Shown: positions 19,801 to 27,167 of the stretch, piece after piece | Position numbering within the stretch: position 1 is the stretch's first letter | How the letters are laid out: every line of letters begins with the position of its first letter | Position numbers and translations under genes: made by a program | Notes under the pieces: model-generated | Database searches by the model: none | Seen by the model: only the letters and a program-made list of their open reading frames with translations | Told to the model about the DNA's origin: nothing | NCBI GenBank assembly: GCA_964545075.1 | Contig: CAZJFS010000026.1 | Coordinates: forward strand, 1-39,690 | Length of the DNA: 39,690 nt | From: DAOPXV01 sp035352535 | Lineage (GTDB): Bacteria; Muiribacteriota; UBA9980 | Reading direction: 5' to 3'

Positions 19801-21506
19801 TTTATGTCATAGGTTTTTTTACCATGCGCGACGTTAAGCGGATATTTTTTAATAAAGTCTTTTCCTGAAAGACTTACGTTGATTTCAGCCTCGCCGGTCG
19901 TCGCGTCGGTCCTGTCCAGCGTTACGCGACAAACAGCTTGCGAATCTTCACCGATGGTCTCTACCAATTCAGCTTTCTTGAATGAAATCTCTATAGCCGC
20001 CGTCCCATTGTAATAATCGTTGAAAAACGCGTCGATCTTTTTCAGATCAGCGTCTTCCGGCGTAAAATCATAAAGCCCCTTATTAACGTTAAGCGCAAAT
20101 GCTTTGAAATCTTCGACCGCCACCGTTTTATTTTTGTATTTTTCGACGTATTTTTCAATTATCCGGCTTGGCGAAAGTTTGGAAACGCTCGATATTTTTT
20201 CAAGGATCAGGCTTAAGACGAAAGCCCCCCTGTAATAAACTATTTCCTGGTAAGCCGGGATCCTTCCCAGAACGCAAGCGTCAGCTATACTGATTTCATT
20301 CGTGCCCGAAAAAATCCGGTAAAGCTGATATCTTCTAAGAATATCTTCCGAGTATCTGCTAAATGCGCTATATTTGCGAGCTTTAAGATATTGCATCGAA
20401 GCGTAGGTCGCGAAAGCCTCGTTTAAAAAATTCGCTTTCGGAAACTCCGCGCAAACGTAGTTTCCAAACCACTGATGAGCTATTTCGTGCGACAGCAATT
20501 CTGAATCCACGGTTATTTTAGCTCCGGTCCGGCCGCCGTTCACAGCCGCCGCCGTTATATAAATCACTTCCTCGGGCCCGTAACCGCCCGGAAATAACTT
20601 TTCTATCTCGACTATATTTAATCTTCCGGTTTCAATGACGCCGTAATTTTTTTTATAAAATTCAAGGATCGCTATAGCTTCATTAATATAATCGTTCGCG
20701 TAGGAACGATCATCGTTGAAAAAAAATGCGCTGACCTCGAAGCCGGCATTCAGTACAACCTCGCCGGAAGAAGCCTGAGAACCCGGTTTTTGAATTTCGG
20801 ACGCCTTTTTTTCGATATAAGGCCCAGCGGCCAATGTATGACACCTGGCGGGACGATCGTTTTTAAAATTGTAAACCGTATACAAGCCATTTTCAGAGCA
20901 AGCCGCTTTTGAAATTAAATTTCCCTGCGTAACGGGAAGCCACTCGTTGGGGACCGCGGCCGAAAGTTCGAACGTCGCTTTTTCTTCAATCCCGAAGCGC
21001 GGAAAATAGTAGCACAGATCATCGAAATAGCATCCTTCTTTTCCGATGTAGGTGAATGAATTTTTTGCGGTTATATATATCGAAGGATCGCCGTAAAAAG
21101 AAACGAGTACCGATTCGAATGTGCCTTCGGCATTAAAGGCGAGCGTATCTCCCGTCTTTGCAAATTTAACGTTGCGGCCGCCCGGAAGCAGCTTTACAAA
21201 GCGGGCCTCCATATCGCGGTTGAGATTTAATATTATCTCACCCGTAAAAGATGACGAAACCGAGGTTTTAATTTCAACCTCACCGGATATAATGTGTTTT
21301 TCGGGATATAAAAAGATGGAAAGCTTATAATTTAAAGCCTTCACCGGCTGGAACGCGACGCTCGCCTCGGCGCCCGGCAGAACGCAAGCCGCGCATAAAA
21401 AATAACAGAGCGCAACCCATGATGAGAAACCTATTTTCGCTAAAAAAAGCTTTTTCATTATTTTTGAAATACTTGAATTTTTGATTATTTTGTCAGACTC
21501 AGTCAT
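16872..21506 (-). CDS. Giant M1 aminopeptidase fused to GATase-like/two-TM module
   Basis: A 1544-aa envelope protein. After an export helix (about 20-48) there is an M1-family N-terminal beta domain (50-230) and a gluzincin catalytic domain. The zinc site is intact: HEIAH (340-344) with Glu363 after 18 residues, a GYGPEEV segment (308-314) where the GxMEN motif normally lies, and a tyrosine in YYRG (424-427). Residues about 860-960 form a GATase1-like fold (IILNNF..., NGGKVIISG), two TM helices lie at about 1123-1142 and 1157-1177 (LCLGPLLLSV), and a beta-rich domain fills 1200-1544. The peptidase should face the periplasm. The start overlaps the BMP-like gene by 8 bp. The second half parallels the 710-aa protein. 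Substrate and partner are unknown. Confidence 0.85.
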   Translation of the reverse strand: MTESDKIIKNSSISKIMKKLFLAKIGFSSWVALCYFLCAACVLPGAEASVAFQPVKALNYKLSIFLYPEKHIISGEVEIKTSVSSSFTGEIILNLNRDMEARFVKLLPGGRNVKFAKTGDTLAFNAEGTFESVLVSFYGDPSIYITAKNSFTYIGKEGCYFDDLCYYFPRFGIEEKATFELSAAVPNEWLPVTQGNLISKAACSENGLYTVYNFKNDRPARCHTLAAGPYIEKKASEIQKPGSQASSGEVVLNAGFEVSAFFFNDDRSYANDYINEAIAILEFYKKNYGVIETGRLNIVEIEKLFPGGYGPEEVIYITAAAVNGGRTGAKITVDSELLSHEIAHQWFGNYVCAEFPKANFLNEAFATYASMQYLKARKYSAFSRYSEDILRRYQLYRIFSGTNEISIADACVLGRIPAYQEIVYYRGAFVLSLILEKISSVSKLSPSRIIEKYVEKYKNKTVAVEDFKAFALNVNKGLYDFTPEDADLKKIDAFFNDYYNGTAAIEISFKKAELVETIGEDSQAVCRVTLDRTDATTGEAEINVSLSGKDFIKKYPLNVAHGKKTYDIKCWSKPSFLSIDPDHEGLTMLPVPALEVMSHKDRPTVIYGSSSMNRKVNSFMREYAKTFSTSPFMDCAIGESDALGNPNVIIIGAPGNNSILKKIEGHLPFKYFKYSVSSSADRTFYDENYALAYVISNPFRENGTITVISFETDVAINYVSKLNRGISDYAIYLPSQNLLMTENFNQTGSYPVSVKKSGAENEGFDLKIASAAAGFENTVIDNKINSLFVNVQSDRSETISVSLRVSNSQTVLMKKKAVISPKTLTELEFSFFLKADYGKRLTVDLLDEKDAVVSSMAFQYKSVYSNYIYLMPLSDESSNSEMVVSTLGDIFAKHRNQFEVIRFNFNRLPSDAAALASISGIILNNFRFESSKSQRLKESLISYAMNGGKVIISGYDFSSDDSGIIDADFMEKIFAHKISASTNYNFGKDLSRAVANVQAPDNLNPVGFRNILKSSVFKSVPPVILHGQSLKTNAIDPKNSLRGRVERLFEGALARSVIGKGFFYYIPYDFTAPRVRKSELNEKIMTSVFITKSKWREPLIGWQRLAPGFVFKEGDNMTGLRIEFFIIFILAYILCLGPLLLSVLKEKFSTDDYFAGMGVVTLMFTFIIIAWGLSISRFFTSVDLVTITEIPTNYFGKITSNNFFRVAAGNVSEVELYIPETDILESNTPQQYKTRILLDGEPGDNRVKVKITNPMRFVANTFSFSESNLKIDAPEAISIEGLLETTELSIKISAPCIARLAEKGKFVSILRLPGGHRLFEPAGHAIDARIEYSKMISNLKISETLDSCGFLSDTDRDSISQIFKYIDENERYAATSVLMSVYHDAVSVSVGGSEKRMPRTRIILSPFSLSIKPGSVMPSQVIHKYERNYYSDKYTDFTVDLSDYKRNVSTGAYKGLTAVFKFKQSNGILPQGINQLQKQFVDSVHVSLGDLDLSVAQSQLTATVKNFNKYLNIDEADDYLTRFSIPVFKPPFNLLEAEASIICE

Positions 21507-22548
21507 AAAGGTTTTTAATGTTTTTAAGGGTCTTTATTTTATCGTTAATTATGTCTTTTTCTATCTTTTGTATCTTCGTTTCGAATTCAGGATTTATGAA
21601 CTTGAATTTAGCGTAATCGAAGGGAGAGAGCCTTATGGCTTTTTCCTTGACGCCAAAATATTGCTTCCCGCCCTTAAAACCCTCGGCTAAAGTCGATTTC
21701 ATAAATTCAAACACGACTACGTCGAGACGCTTTTCAACGGATGTTATAACGTTCGCGGGAGCGAGCGAAGATTGGTCCGAATCGACGCCTATGACATATT
21801 TCTTCGATTCCACAGCGGCGTCTATCACGCCCAGGCCGGAGCCTCCGGCCGCCTGGAATATTATGGATATGCCTCTTTTATACATCGCGAGAGCGAGCTT
21901 TTTACCCTGCGCCTTGTTCGCGAAAGCGGATGGGTCGGTTCCCACATATTCGATCATGACGTTTATGGACGGGAACACATATTTGGCGCCTTCCACGTAT
22001 CCGTCGCAAAACCGCTCAACGGGAGGTATCATCATTCCGCCGATAAACCCGATGGGCTTGCCCTTCGAAACCATAGCCGCGAATGCTCCCGCGAGAAAAC
22101 CGCCCTCGTGTTCCTTGAAGATCAGCGAGGCGACGTTCTTTCCGGGAACGTAGGAATCTATAATAACGAAAACGGCTTTTTTAAAGGTTTTTGAAAGTTT
22201 AGTAAACAGCTCTTCGTGTTCGAATCCCACGCCTATAAGAAGATCGTATTTTTCTTTTTTAAGAAGATAATCGGCGTCTTTGGTGTTCTGATCGTCGCTT
22301 TGATATGATTTGAAGTTAAGCTCGACCTTAAGCTCGTTCTGAACGCGTTGAAGGCCTTTTATGACAAGATCGTTAAAGCCTTTATCGCCTCCGCCCCCCC
22401 TGGCGAGAAATATTCCACATTGCGAATATGAATTTCCGCTGAAACCCAGATAGGCCTTATAAGCAAAAGTGAAAATAAGAATGAGAACTATCGAAAGAAT
22501 TATCATGAGGGCAAGGTTGTCTATGCCGCCGCGCCTGTTTGTATTCAT
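21499..22548 (-). CDS. Membrane-anchored BMP/PnrA-type ligand-binding protein
   Basis: A substrate-binding protein of the basic membrane protein family (PF02608), whose known members bind purine nucleosides for import. The 349-aa sequence shows GDKGFNDLVIKGLQR near residue 55, LIGVGFEHEELF, KEHEGGFLAGAFAA, GKPIGFIGGMMIPPVERFCDGYVEGA and QAAGGSGLGVIDAA. Most relatives are lipoproteins. This one has an N-terminal TM helix (about 14-34) and no lipobox, so it is tethered to the inner membrane. No nucleoside permease genes are nearby; it is followed by the M1 peptidase gene with an 8-bp overlap. It may act as a sensor or adaptor in the ABC-2 operon rather than as an importer subunit. Confidence 0.85.
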   Translation of the reverse strand: MNTNRRGGIDNLALMIILSIVLILIFTFAYKAYLGFSGNSYSQCGIFLARGGGGDKGFNDLVIKGLQRVQNELKVELNFKSYQSDDQNTKDADYLLKKEKYDLLIGVGFEHEELFTKLSKTFKKAVFVIIDSYVPGKNVASLIFKEHEGGFLAGAFAAMVSKGKPIGFIGGMMIPPVERFCDGYVEGAKYVFPSINVMIEYVGTDPSAFANKAQGKKLALAMYKRGISIIFQAAGGSGLGVIDAAVESKKYVIGVDSDQSSLAPANVITSVEKRLDVVVFEFMKSTLAEGFKGGKQYFGVKEKAIRLSPFDYAKFKFINPEFETKIQKIEKDIINDKIKTLKNIKNLYD

Positions 22549-22549
22549 T

Positions 22550-23539
22550 TTAAAATTCTACGGCAAGGCCTTCCGCCGCCGCCTCAATTTTAATTTCACG
22601 ATTTTTAAAACGCGAAACGGCTATCTCTCTGGCGTAAGCGAGCATATCTTCGACTGCGCCGTCCGAGCGGGTCGGATCGTGGTGGAAAAGGAAGAGCTTT
22701 TCGACGCCGGCTTTACAAGCTATGGAAACGGCGTCATCAACGCGCGAATGACCCCAGCTCATTTTTTTTATGTATTCGTCGCGCATGTACTGGGAATCAT
22801 AAATAAGCACGCGACTGCCTTTACAGAAGTTAATAATATTCAAGTTTTCCTGAAGGCAGAGGTTTAATTTTTCTATGCTTATAGGATCGTTTATTTTCGA
22901 TTTCAGCTTTTCGTATACGGATGAATCGAACATATCCTCGGGAATATTGTTGACGTTCGAAAGGAAATAGTTCATGTATGGTTCGGAATCGGTGCAGTAT
23001 GTAAGATCGCCCATGCTTCCGAACGAAAAACGATAGCCCAGGCAAAGTATCGGATGATTGAGGTTTTTAACGGTTATTGATATGCCGTCTATATCGTATT
23101 TTCCTTCCTTGATCTCGACAAATTGTGACTTAGCTTTCATTTCGTCGAGCTTCACGGGGAAGTACTGATAGCGCATCTGTTCAATGAAAAGATCCTTCAA
23201 CTGAAGGTTCGCCTTCTGCCCGCCGTTGCTCGTGCCGGATGTCGGGCCGTATATGTTGAAATTATTGCCTTCGATGAATGCGGGCATAAAAAAGGGGAAA
23301 CCCTGAACGTGGTCCCAGTGCGTATGAGTCAGAAATATATTACAGGAAAGGGAGCCCGGCTTGAATCTCGTAAGAAGGTCGTTACCCAGTTCGCGAATTC
23401 CGGTACCGGCGTCAAGTATCACTACCTGGTCGCGGTCTTCAACATATATTTCAATGCAGGAAGTGTTACCGCCGTATTTTACCGTCGATTTTCCCGGAGC
23501 CGGTATGGAACCCCTCACTCCCCAGAAAGTAAACCTCAT
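22550..23539 (-). CDS. MBL-fold metallohydrolase (TaR3-like phosphodiesterase group)
   Basis: A cytosolic metallo-beta-lactamase-fold hydrolase of 329 aa. The N-terminal FWGVRGSIPAPG and KYGGNTSCIEI motifs, THTHWDH (71-77) with HWDHVQGFPFF, a later LIYDSQYM, and the C-terminal HSRVDDAV and FLFHHDPTRSD carry the expected metal-binding histidines and aspartates. Relatives are often annotated as cyclic-nucleotide or phosphodiester hydrolases, sometimes fused to response regulators, which suggests signalling. It is the first gene of the eight-gene operon and sits behind a TTGACA/TAGAAT promoter. The next gene starts 1 bp after its stop. The true substrate is unknown. Confidence 0.85.
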   Translation of the reverse strand: MRFTFWGVRGSIPAPGKSTVKYGGNTSCIEIYVEDRDQVVILDAGTGIRELGNDLLTRFKPGSLSCNIFLTHTHWDHVQGFPFFMPAFIEGNNFNIYGPTSGTSNGGQKANLQLKDLFIEQMRYQYFPVKLDEMKAKSQFVEIKEGKYDIDGISITVKNLNHPILCLGYRFSFGSMGDLTYCTDSEPYMNYFLSNVNNIPEDMFDSSVYEKLKSKINDPISIEKLNLCLQENLNIINFCKGSRVLIYDSQYMRDEYIKKMSWGHSRVDDAVSIACKAGVEKLFLFHHDPTRSDGAVEDMLAYAREIAVSRFKNREIKIEAAAEGLAVEF

Positions 23540-23575
23540 ACATCACCATATCTTATAGTAATTTCAAATAAATTC

Positions 23576-23604
23576 ATTCTACGATTTTAATTTAATTTTG
23601 TCAA
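23576..23604 (-). promoter_or_regulatory. sigma70-type promoter of the eight-gene ABC-2/M1 operon
   Basis: On the minus strand TTGACA (23599-23604) is a perfect -35, followed by a 17-bp spacer and TAGAAT (23576-23581). The transcript would start about 30 bases before the ATG at 23539. The upstream edge of the -35 touches the first unit of the tandem repeat. Confidence 0.7.
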
Positions 23605-23792
23605 TAAAAAACTATTTAAACTTTATGAAAATAAAAAACTATTTAAANNNNNNNNNNNNNNNNNNNNNNNNNNNNNNNNNNNNNNNNNNNNNNNNNNNNN
23701 NNNNNNNNNNNNNNNNNNNNNNNNNNNNNNNNNNNNNNNNNNNNNNNAATAAAAAACTATTTAAACTTTATGAAAATAAAAAACTATTTAAA
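23603..23792. repeat. 27-bp tandem repeat interrupted by the assembly gap
   Basis: The unit begins AATAAAAAACTATTTAAACT and is 27 bp long. On each side of the gap there are 45 identical bases (23603-23647 and 23748-23792), that is 1.67 units. The unit is very AT-rich with an A6 tract. There are no spacers, so it is not CRISPR. The true copy number is unknown because the assembler broke here. It lies exactly between divergent promoters. Confidence 0.85.
23648..23747. other. Assembly gap (100 N)
   Basis: Exactly 100 N, a conventional placeholder for a gap of unknown length. Both flanks end in the same 45 bases, so the contigs may overlap directly or may be separated by more repeat units. Confidence 0.98.
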
Positions 23793-23814
23793 AAAAGCTC
23801 GTTTGTGATATAAT
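23787..23814 (+). promoter_or_regulatory. Candidate promoter of the DJ-1/ferritin-like gene
   Basis: TATAAT (23809-23814) is a perfect -10. The only -35-like hexamer at usable spacing is TTTAAA (23787-23792, 16 bp), which is the last part of the final repeat unit. A strong AAGGAGG ribosome site (23835-23841) precedes the ATG at 23847. Confidence 0.5.
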
Positions 23815-23846
23815 ATTTTTAAGGCCGGCATTATAAGGAGGAAGTT

Positions 23847-24878
23847 ATGACGACGAAAAAGGTTGCTTTTATTATTGCTCAGAATTTCCAGGACGAAGAG
23901 GGCGTATCACCTTTTAAATTTTTGACGGAGAATAAAATAAAAGTTGAATATATCGGATTGGAAAAAGGCGAATGCAAGGGAAAATACGGCCGCGAAAAAG
24001 TCAAAGTCGCGAAAACCTTCGAAGACGTTTCGGCCGGAGATTATGACGGCGTTATAATTCCCGGCGGAGCCGCGCCTGAAATATTGAGATGCGAGGAAAA
24101 AGTCCTTGATTTCGTAAGGTACTTCATCAATAACGACAAGCTCGTCGCGGCGATATGCCACGGGCCTCAGGTGCTCATATCCACGGGCCTTATGACTGGC
24201 CGTCACATGACTTGCTATGTAGGCGTCCGCGACGATCTCAGATTCGCCGGAGCCGTATACAACGACGAAGTCACGCTACAGGACGATAAACTAATAACCG
24301 CCAGGACGCCCAACGACCTTGAAACGTTCAATCACGCCATATTATGGGCAATAACCCAGGAGGACCGCCATTTCACGAAATCAGAACTGACGAAGGACAT
24401 AACTCCAACGGCGGCCCTGAAGATCGCCATCAGAAAAGAGATAACGGCCAACGTTTTTTACGGCACAATGGCGAGAAATTCAAAGAACGAGAACCTCAGC
24501 TCAAAATTCATGTTCCTGGCCGCCAACGAGCGCGACCACATCACGTTCTGCCAGACGGCGCTCAAACAGATGACCAAGGGCCTCGTTTACACGAACAGCG
24601 GCCTCTTCAACCACGTCAACTTCGCCAAGGATATATCAAATCTTCCTCTTAAGGACGTGCTTAACTATTCGATGGAAGCGGAAAAAGAAGCCAACGCCTT
24701 ATATACAGCGGCGGCCCGAAGAGCGTCCTGCGCCGGAATGAAAAAGCTTTTCAATATGCTGGCTTCTGAAGAAGAGGAACACATGCGAATGATAGATAAC
24801 GAAATACACTCCAACGAACCGCACAGCTCGAGTTCAGCGATAGAGATGATACCTTACAACATGGCCGACCAGTGGTAA
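23847..24878 (+). CDS. DJ-1/PfpI domain fused to ferritin-like (rubrerythrin-type) domain
   Basis: A two-domain cytosolic protein of 343 aa. Residues 1-170 form a DJ-1/PfpI fold with the nucleophile elbow AAICHGPQ (Cys104, His105) and an acidic DEE at 16-18. This fold is found in proteases, glyoxalases and chaperones. Residues 188-320 form a four-helix ferritin-like domain with two ExxH motifs (E228-H231 in NERDH, E309-H312 in EEEEH) and candidate bridging glutamates E198 and E277/E281, enough for a di-iron site. The pairing suggests detection or repair of oxidative or carbonyl stress with peroxide or iron handling. An MBL hydrolase gene follows 30 bp downstream in the same transcript. The fusion is unusual; each domain assignment is firm, the combined role is inferred. 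Confidence 0.85.
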   Translation: MTTKKVAFIIAQNFQDEEGVSPFKFLTENKIKVEYIGLEKGECKGKYGREKVKVAKTFEDVSAGDYDGVIIPGGAAPEILRCEEKVLDFVRYFINNDKLVAAICHGPQVLISTGLMTGRHMTCYVGVRDDLRFAGAVYNDEVTLQDDKLITARTPNDLETFNHAILWAITQEDRHFTKSELTKDITPTAALKIAIRKEITANVFYGTMARNSKNENLSSKFMFLAANERDHITFCQTALKQMTKGLVYTNSGLFNHVNFAKDISNLPLKDVLNYSMEAEKEANALYTAAARRASCAGMKKLFNMLASEEEEHMRMIDNEIHSNEPHSSSSAIEMIPYNMADQW

Positions 24879-24908
24879 ACAAATCATAATACGGAGGATA
24901 TTTCCAAA

Positions 24909-25751
24909 GTGAACCTTAAAATAGGAAAATATGAAATCAGCATATTAGATTGCGGAGTCTTCAAACTCGACGGCGGCGCCATGTTTGGGGTAATTCCCAA
25001 AACCATATGGAATAAGACCAACCCCTCCGACGAATTAAACCGGATAACTCTCGGATTGCGGCCGATCCTTATAAAAGGCTGCGGTCGGACCATTCTCGTC
25101 GATTCGGGCATCGGGGACAAATTCGCGCCGAAGTATAGCCAGATGTACTGCGTGGAAAACGCGGGAAAAAGCATTGAAGAAGCGCTTTTTTCTCTCGGGG
25201 TCGGGCCCGATGACATCTCGGACATCATAGTCACGCACCTGCACTTCGATCATTGCGGCGGTTTCACTAAATATAACGATGGCGGCGTTTCCGAACTTAT
25301 ATTTAAAAACGCCGATATTTACGTCCAGAAGATCCATCACGCGGCGGCCGTATCGCCCACAGAGCGCGATCGCGCATCCTTTATAAAAGAAAATACGGAG
25401 CCGATCCTGAATTCTCCGCGCCTTAAGGCTATCGATGGCAACATCGAACTTTTCGAAGGCATATCCGTACGCGTTTTCAACGGTCATACGCCCGGAATGC
25501 AGGCTATATGGATCGAAAGCGAAGGGGCTTCGGGCTGCTATTTGAGCGATCTGGCGCCGACGTCGTCTCACGTGCCGATCCCTTACATAATGGGCTACGA
25601 TCTGCAGCCTCTTGTTATAATAGATGAAAAGAAAAGGACCTTCGACGAGATGGCAGCAAAGGGAACTTACGCGATATTCGAACACGATCCGGATATGTTC
25701 GTGGCGAAAATACAAAAAGGAGATAAGGGATTTTCTTATCAGCGCGCGTGA
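24909..25751 (+). CDS. MBL-fold metallohydrolase
   Basis: A metallo-beta-lactamase-superfamily hydrolase of 280 aa. The metal site is HLHFDH (110-115) in VTHLHFDHCGG, with a further His in GHTPGMQAIW and Asp in YLSDLAPT. The RPILIKGCGRTILVDSGIGDKF segment resembles the quorum-quenching lactonase/YtnP-like branch. The GTG start at 24909 follows GGAGG about 12 bases upstream and is preferred because the protein begins at once with the expected beta strand. It is probably cotranscribed with the DJ-1/ferritin-like gene, so detoxification is plausible, but the substrate is unknown. Confidence 0.85.
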   Translation: MNLKIGKYEISILDCGVFKLDGGAMFGVIPKTIWNKTNPSDELNRITLGLRPILIKGCGRTILVDSGIGDKFAPKYSQMYCVENAGKSIEEALFSLGVGPDDISDIIVTHLHFDHCGGFTKYNDGGVSELIFKNADIYVQKIHHAAAVSPTERDRASFIKENTEPILNSPRLKAIDGNIELFEGISVRVFNGHTPGMQAIWIESEGASGCYLSDLAPTSSHVPIPYIMGYDLQPLVIIDEKKRTFDEMAAKGTYAIFEHDPDMFVAKIQKGDKGFSYQRA

Positions 25752-25813
25752 TCTCTCGCCGCCGGATAAGAATGGCAACCGCGCCGCCGTTCTCAAAACT
25801 TGAATTAACGCTA

Positions 25814-25861
25814 TAAAAAAATAACGCCGCGCTTCAATCAAGCTATGGGCGTTATTTTTTT
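25814..25861. terminator. Bidirectional intrinsic terminator between convergent genes
   Basis: AAAAAATAACGCC (about 25816-25828) pairs with GGCGTTATTTTTT (25848-25860) around a 19-base loop, with A and T tracts on both sides. It would end the plus-strand DJ-1/MBL transcript and the minus-strand radical SAM transcript, whose stop codon (25852-25854) lies within the stem. Confidence 0.75.
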
Positions 25862-27159
25862 ACGAGGCCGTCGAGTATTGCGCATACCGTTTTGGAAAGT
25901 TCTATCCCGCTTTCATAGCAGTTATGGCATATCCCGTCCTTCTCGAATTTTTCAAGCATCGCGAGAGAACGCGGCCAGATTTTTGAAAAGCGCTTGTGAT
26001 ACAGCGGCGTTCCGGGCAGGGGCAGAAAAAAATGAGTCTGGACGAGAGCGCCGTATTTTGAGTGAAGATATAGTATGACGTCTAACGTTCTTATCTGTTC
26101 GTCCTCGGTTTCATCGGGAAAACCGAATATAAAATCGACTATCGGAGTTATTCCGAAAGAGCTTATGACGCCGCACGCCTCATATACCTCGTCGAGGCCG
26201 TGCCCGCGCCCGATCGTCTTCAGACGCGATTCGTCGCCGGTCTGAACGCCTACGGACATTTTACGGTTGCCGCAATACTTATCTATTAGCGCCACCGACC
26301 TTTCCGTAACGGTTTCAGGCCTGGTTTCGGACGGAAAAAGGCCGAAAGCGATATGTTCGGACCCGTATTTCCGGGCGGCGGCTAGAAGGCTCTCGACCGC
26401 GTCAAAATTGACTTCACGGACGTTCGCGGACATGTAATGAAACGCCGAAGGGCATATGAAAGATATTTTTTTATATCCGCGTCTCTTATATTCCTGAAAG
26501 TATCGCGTCGCCGATTCGACGCTTCTGAATCGGACCCTGGAACAGGCGGTCTGGCAGAAGCGGCACTTGTAATAGCAGCCGCGCATTATTTCCAGCGGCG
26601 GAATATGGGCCGTCAGCGAACCAAATGGCAGGTATTTATCAAGCGGAGCCTCGCGCTCGTCAAATATTACTGATGTAGAATATTCAGAAATTATATTTTC
26701 GCCGAATTTTTCCGAGCCGCCTTCGCCGCGTACTTTTTGCAGAAATTCCGGCCACATATATTCCGCTTCTCCGGAAAACACGAGATCAAATCCCATAGCT
26801 GCCGCCGAATCAGGATCGCCGGAAGGATGGGGACCGCCAGCGATCATAAGTATCCTGTTCTTATTTTTAATATACTCCGGCTTTTCCTTCATTCTGGCGA
26901 TAATGTCGACAAGTTCGGGCAAAAGCGGCGTCATAAAGGAAAATATGAAAACGCCGGCCGGCACGGCAAAATTTTCGCCCAGCATTATCCTTTCGACATC
27001 TTCATATCCCCCAAAAAAAGATATGCCGAAACTATCCTTCAGGCCTTCCTGCTCGAGGATCGCCAGAAGATACGCCACGCTGAATTTGTTCGCGTGAGTA
27101 TTGAAAAAATAAAGGTTCGGTCCGGATTTCAGATTATAACCTTCTCTACGATATTTCAT
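25852..27159 (-). CDS. B12-binding-domain radical SAM protein, MJ_1487-like
   Basis: A radical SAM enzyme of 435 aa. The N-terminal part (about 10-150) is a B12-binding-like domain with GVFIFSFMTPLLPELVDII, LMIAGGPHPSGDP and LVFSGEAEYMW. The cluster motif is RGCYYKCRFC (Cys195, 199 and 202), followed by VGVQTGDESRL and DFIFGFPDETEDEQ typical of the core barrel. The frame stays open to 27369, but that extension crosses the tRNA-Leu gene and its terminator, so the ATG at 27159 is chosen. No strong ribosome site is visible. A GC-rich inverted repeat lies 9 bases upstream. It resembles the MJ_1487-type family by overall pattern; the function of that group is unknown to me. Confidence 0.85.
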   Translation of the reverse strand: MKYRREGYNLKSGPNLYFFNTHANKFSVAYLLAILEQEGLKDSFGISFFGGYEDVERIMLGENFAVPAGVFIFSFMTPLLPELVDIIARMKEKPEYIKNKNRILMIAGGPHPSGDPDSAAAMGFDLVFSGEAEYMWPEFLQKVRGEGGSEKFGENIISEYSTSVIFDEREAPLDKYLPFGSLTAHIPPLEIMRGCYYKCRFCQTACSRVRFRSVESATRYFQEYKRRGYKKISFICPSAFHYMSANVREVNFDAVESLLAAARKYGSEHIAFGLFPSETRPETVTERSVALIDKYCGNRKMSVGVQTGDESRLKTIGRGHGLDEVYEACGVISSFGITPIVDFIFGFPDETEDEQIRTLDVILYLHSKYGALVQTHFFLPLPGTPLYHKRFSKIWPRSLAMLEKFEKDGICHNCYESGIELSKTVCAILDGLVKK

Positions 27160-27167
27160 GATTTTTG

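Noticed and set aside
10280..23539. Phage-defence island
   Set aside because: MBL and M1 domains occur in some defence loci, but there is no nuclease, helicase, NTPase sensor or toxin here; the ABC-2 and envelope features favour transport.
23603..23792. CRISPR array
   Set aside because: The units are adjacent with no spacers, are AT-rich, and there are no cas genes.
23598..23813. Open frame running across the N gap
   Set aside because: It exists only because the 27-bp repeat is a multiple of three and N is read through; there is no ribosome site or real protein content.
25035..25841. Long minus-strand frame opposite the MBL gene
   Set aside because: It is antisense to a clear MBL hydrolase, is Arg-rich, and has no recognisable domain.
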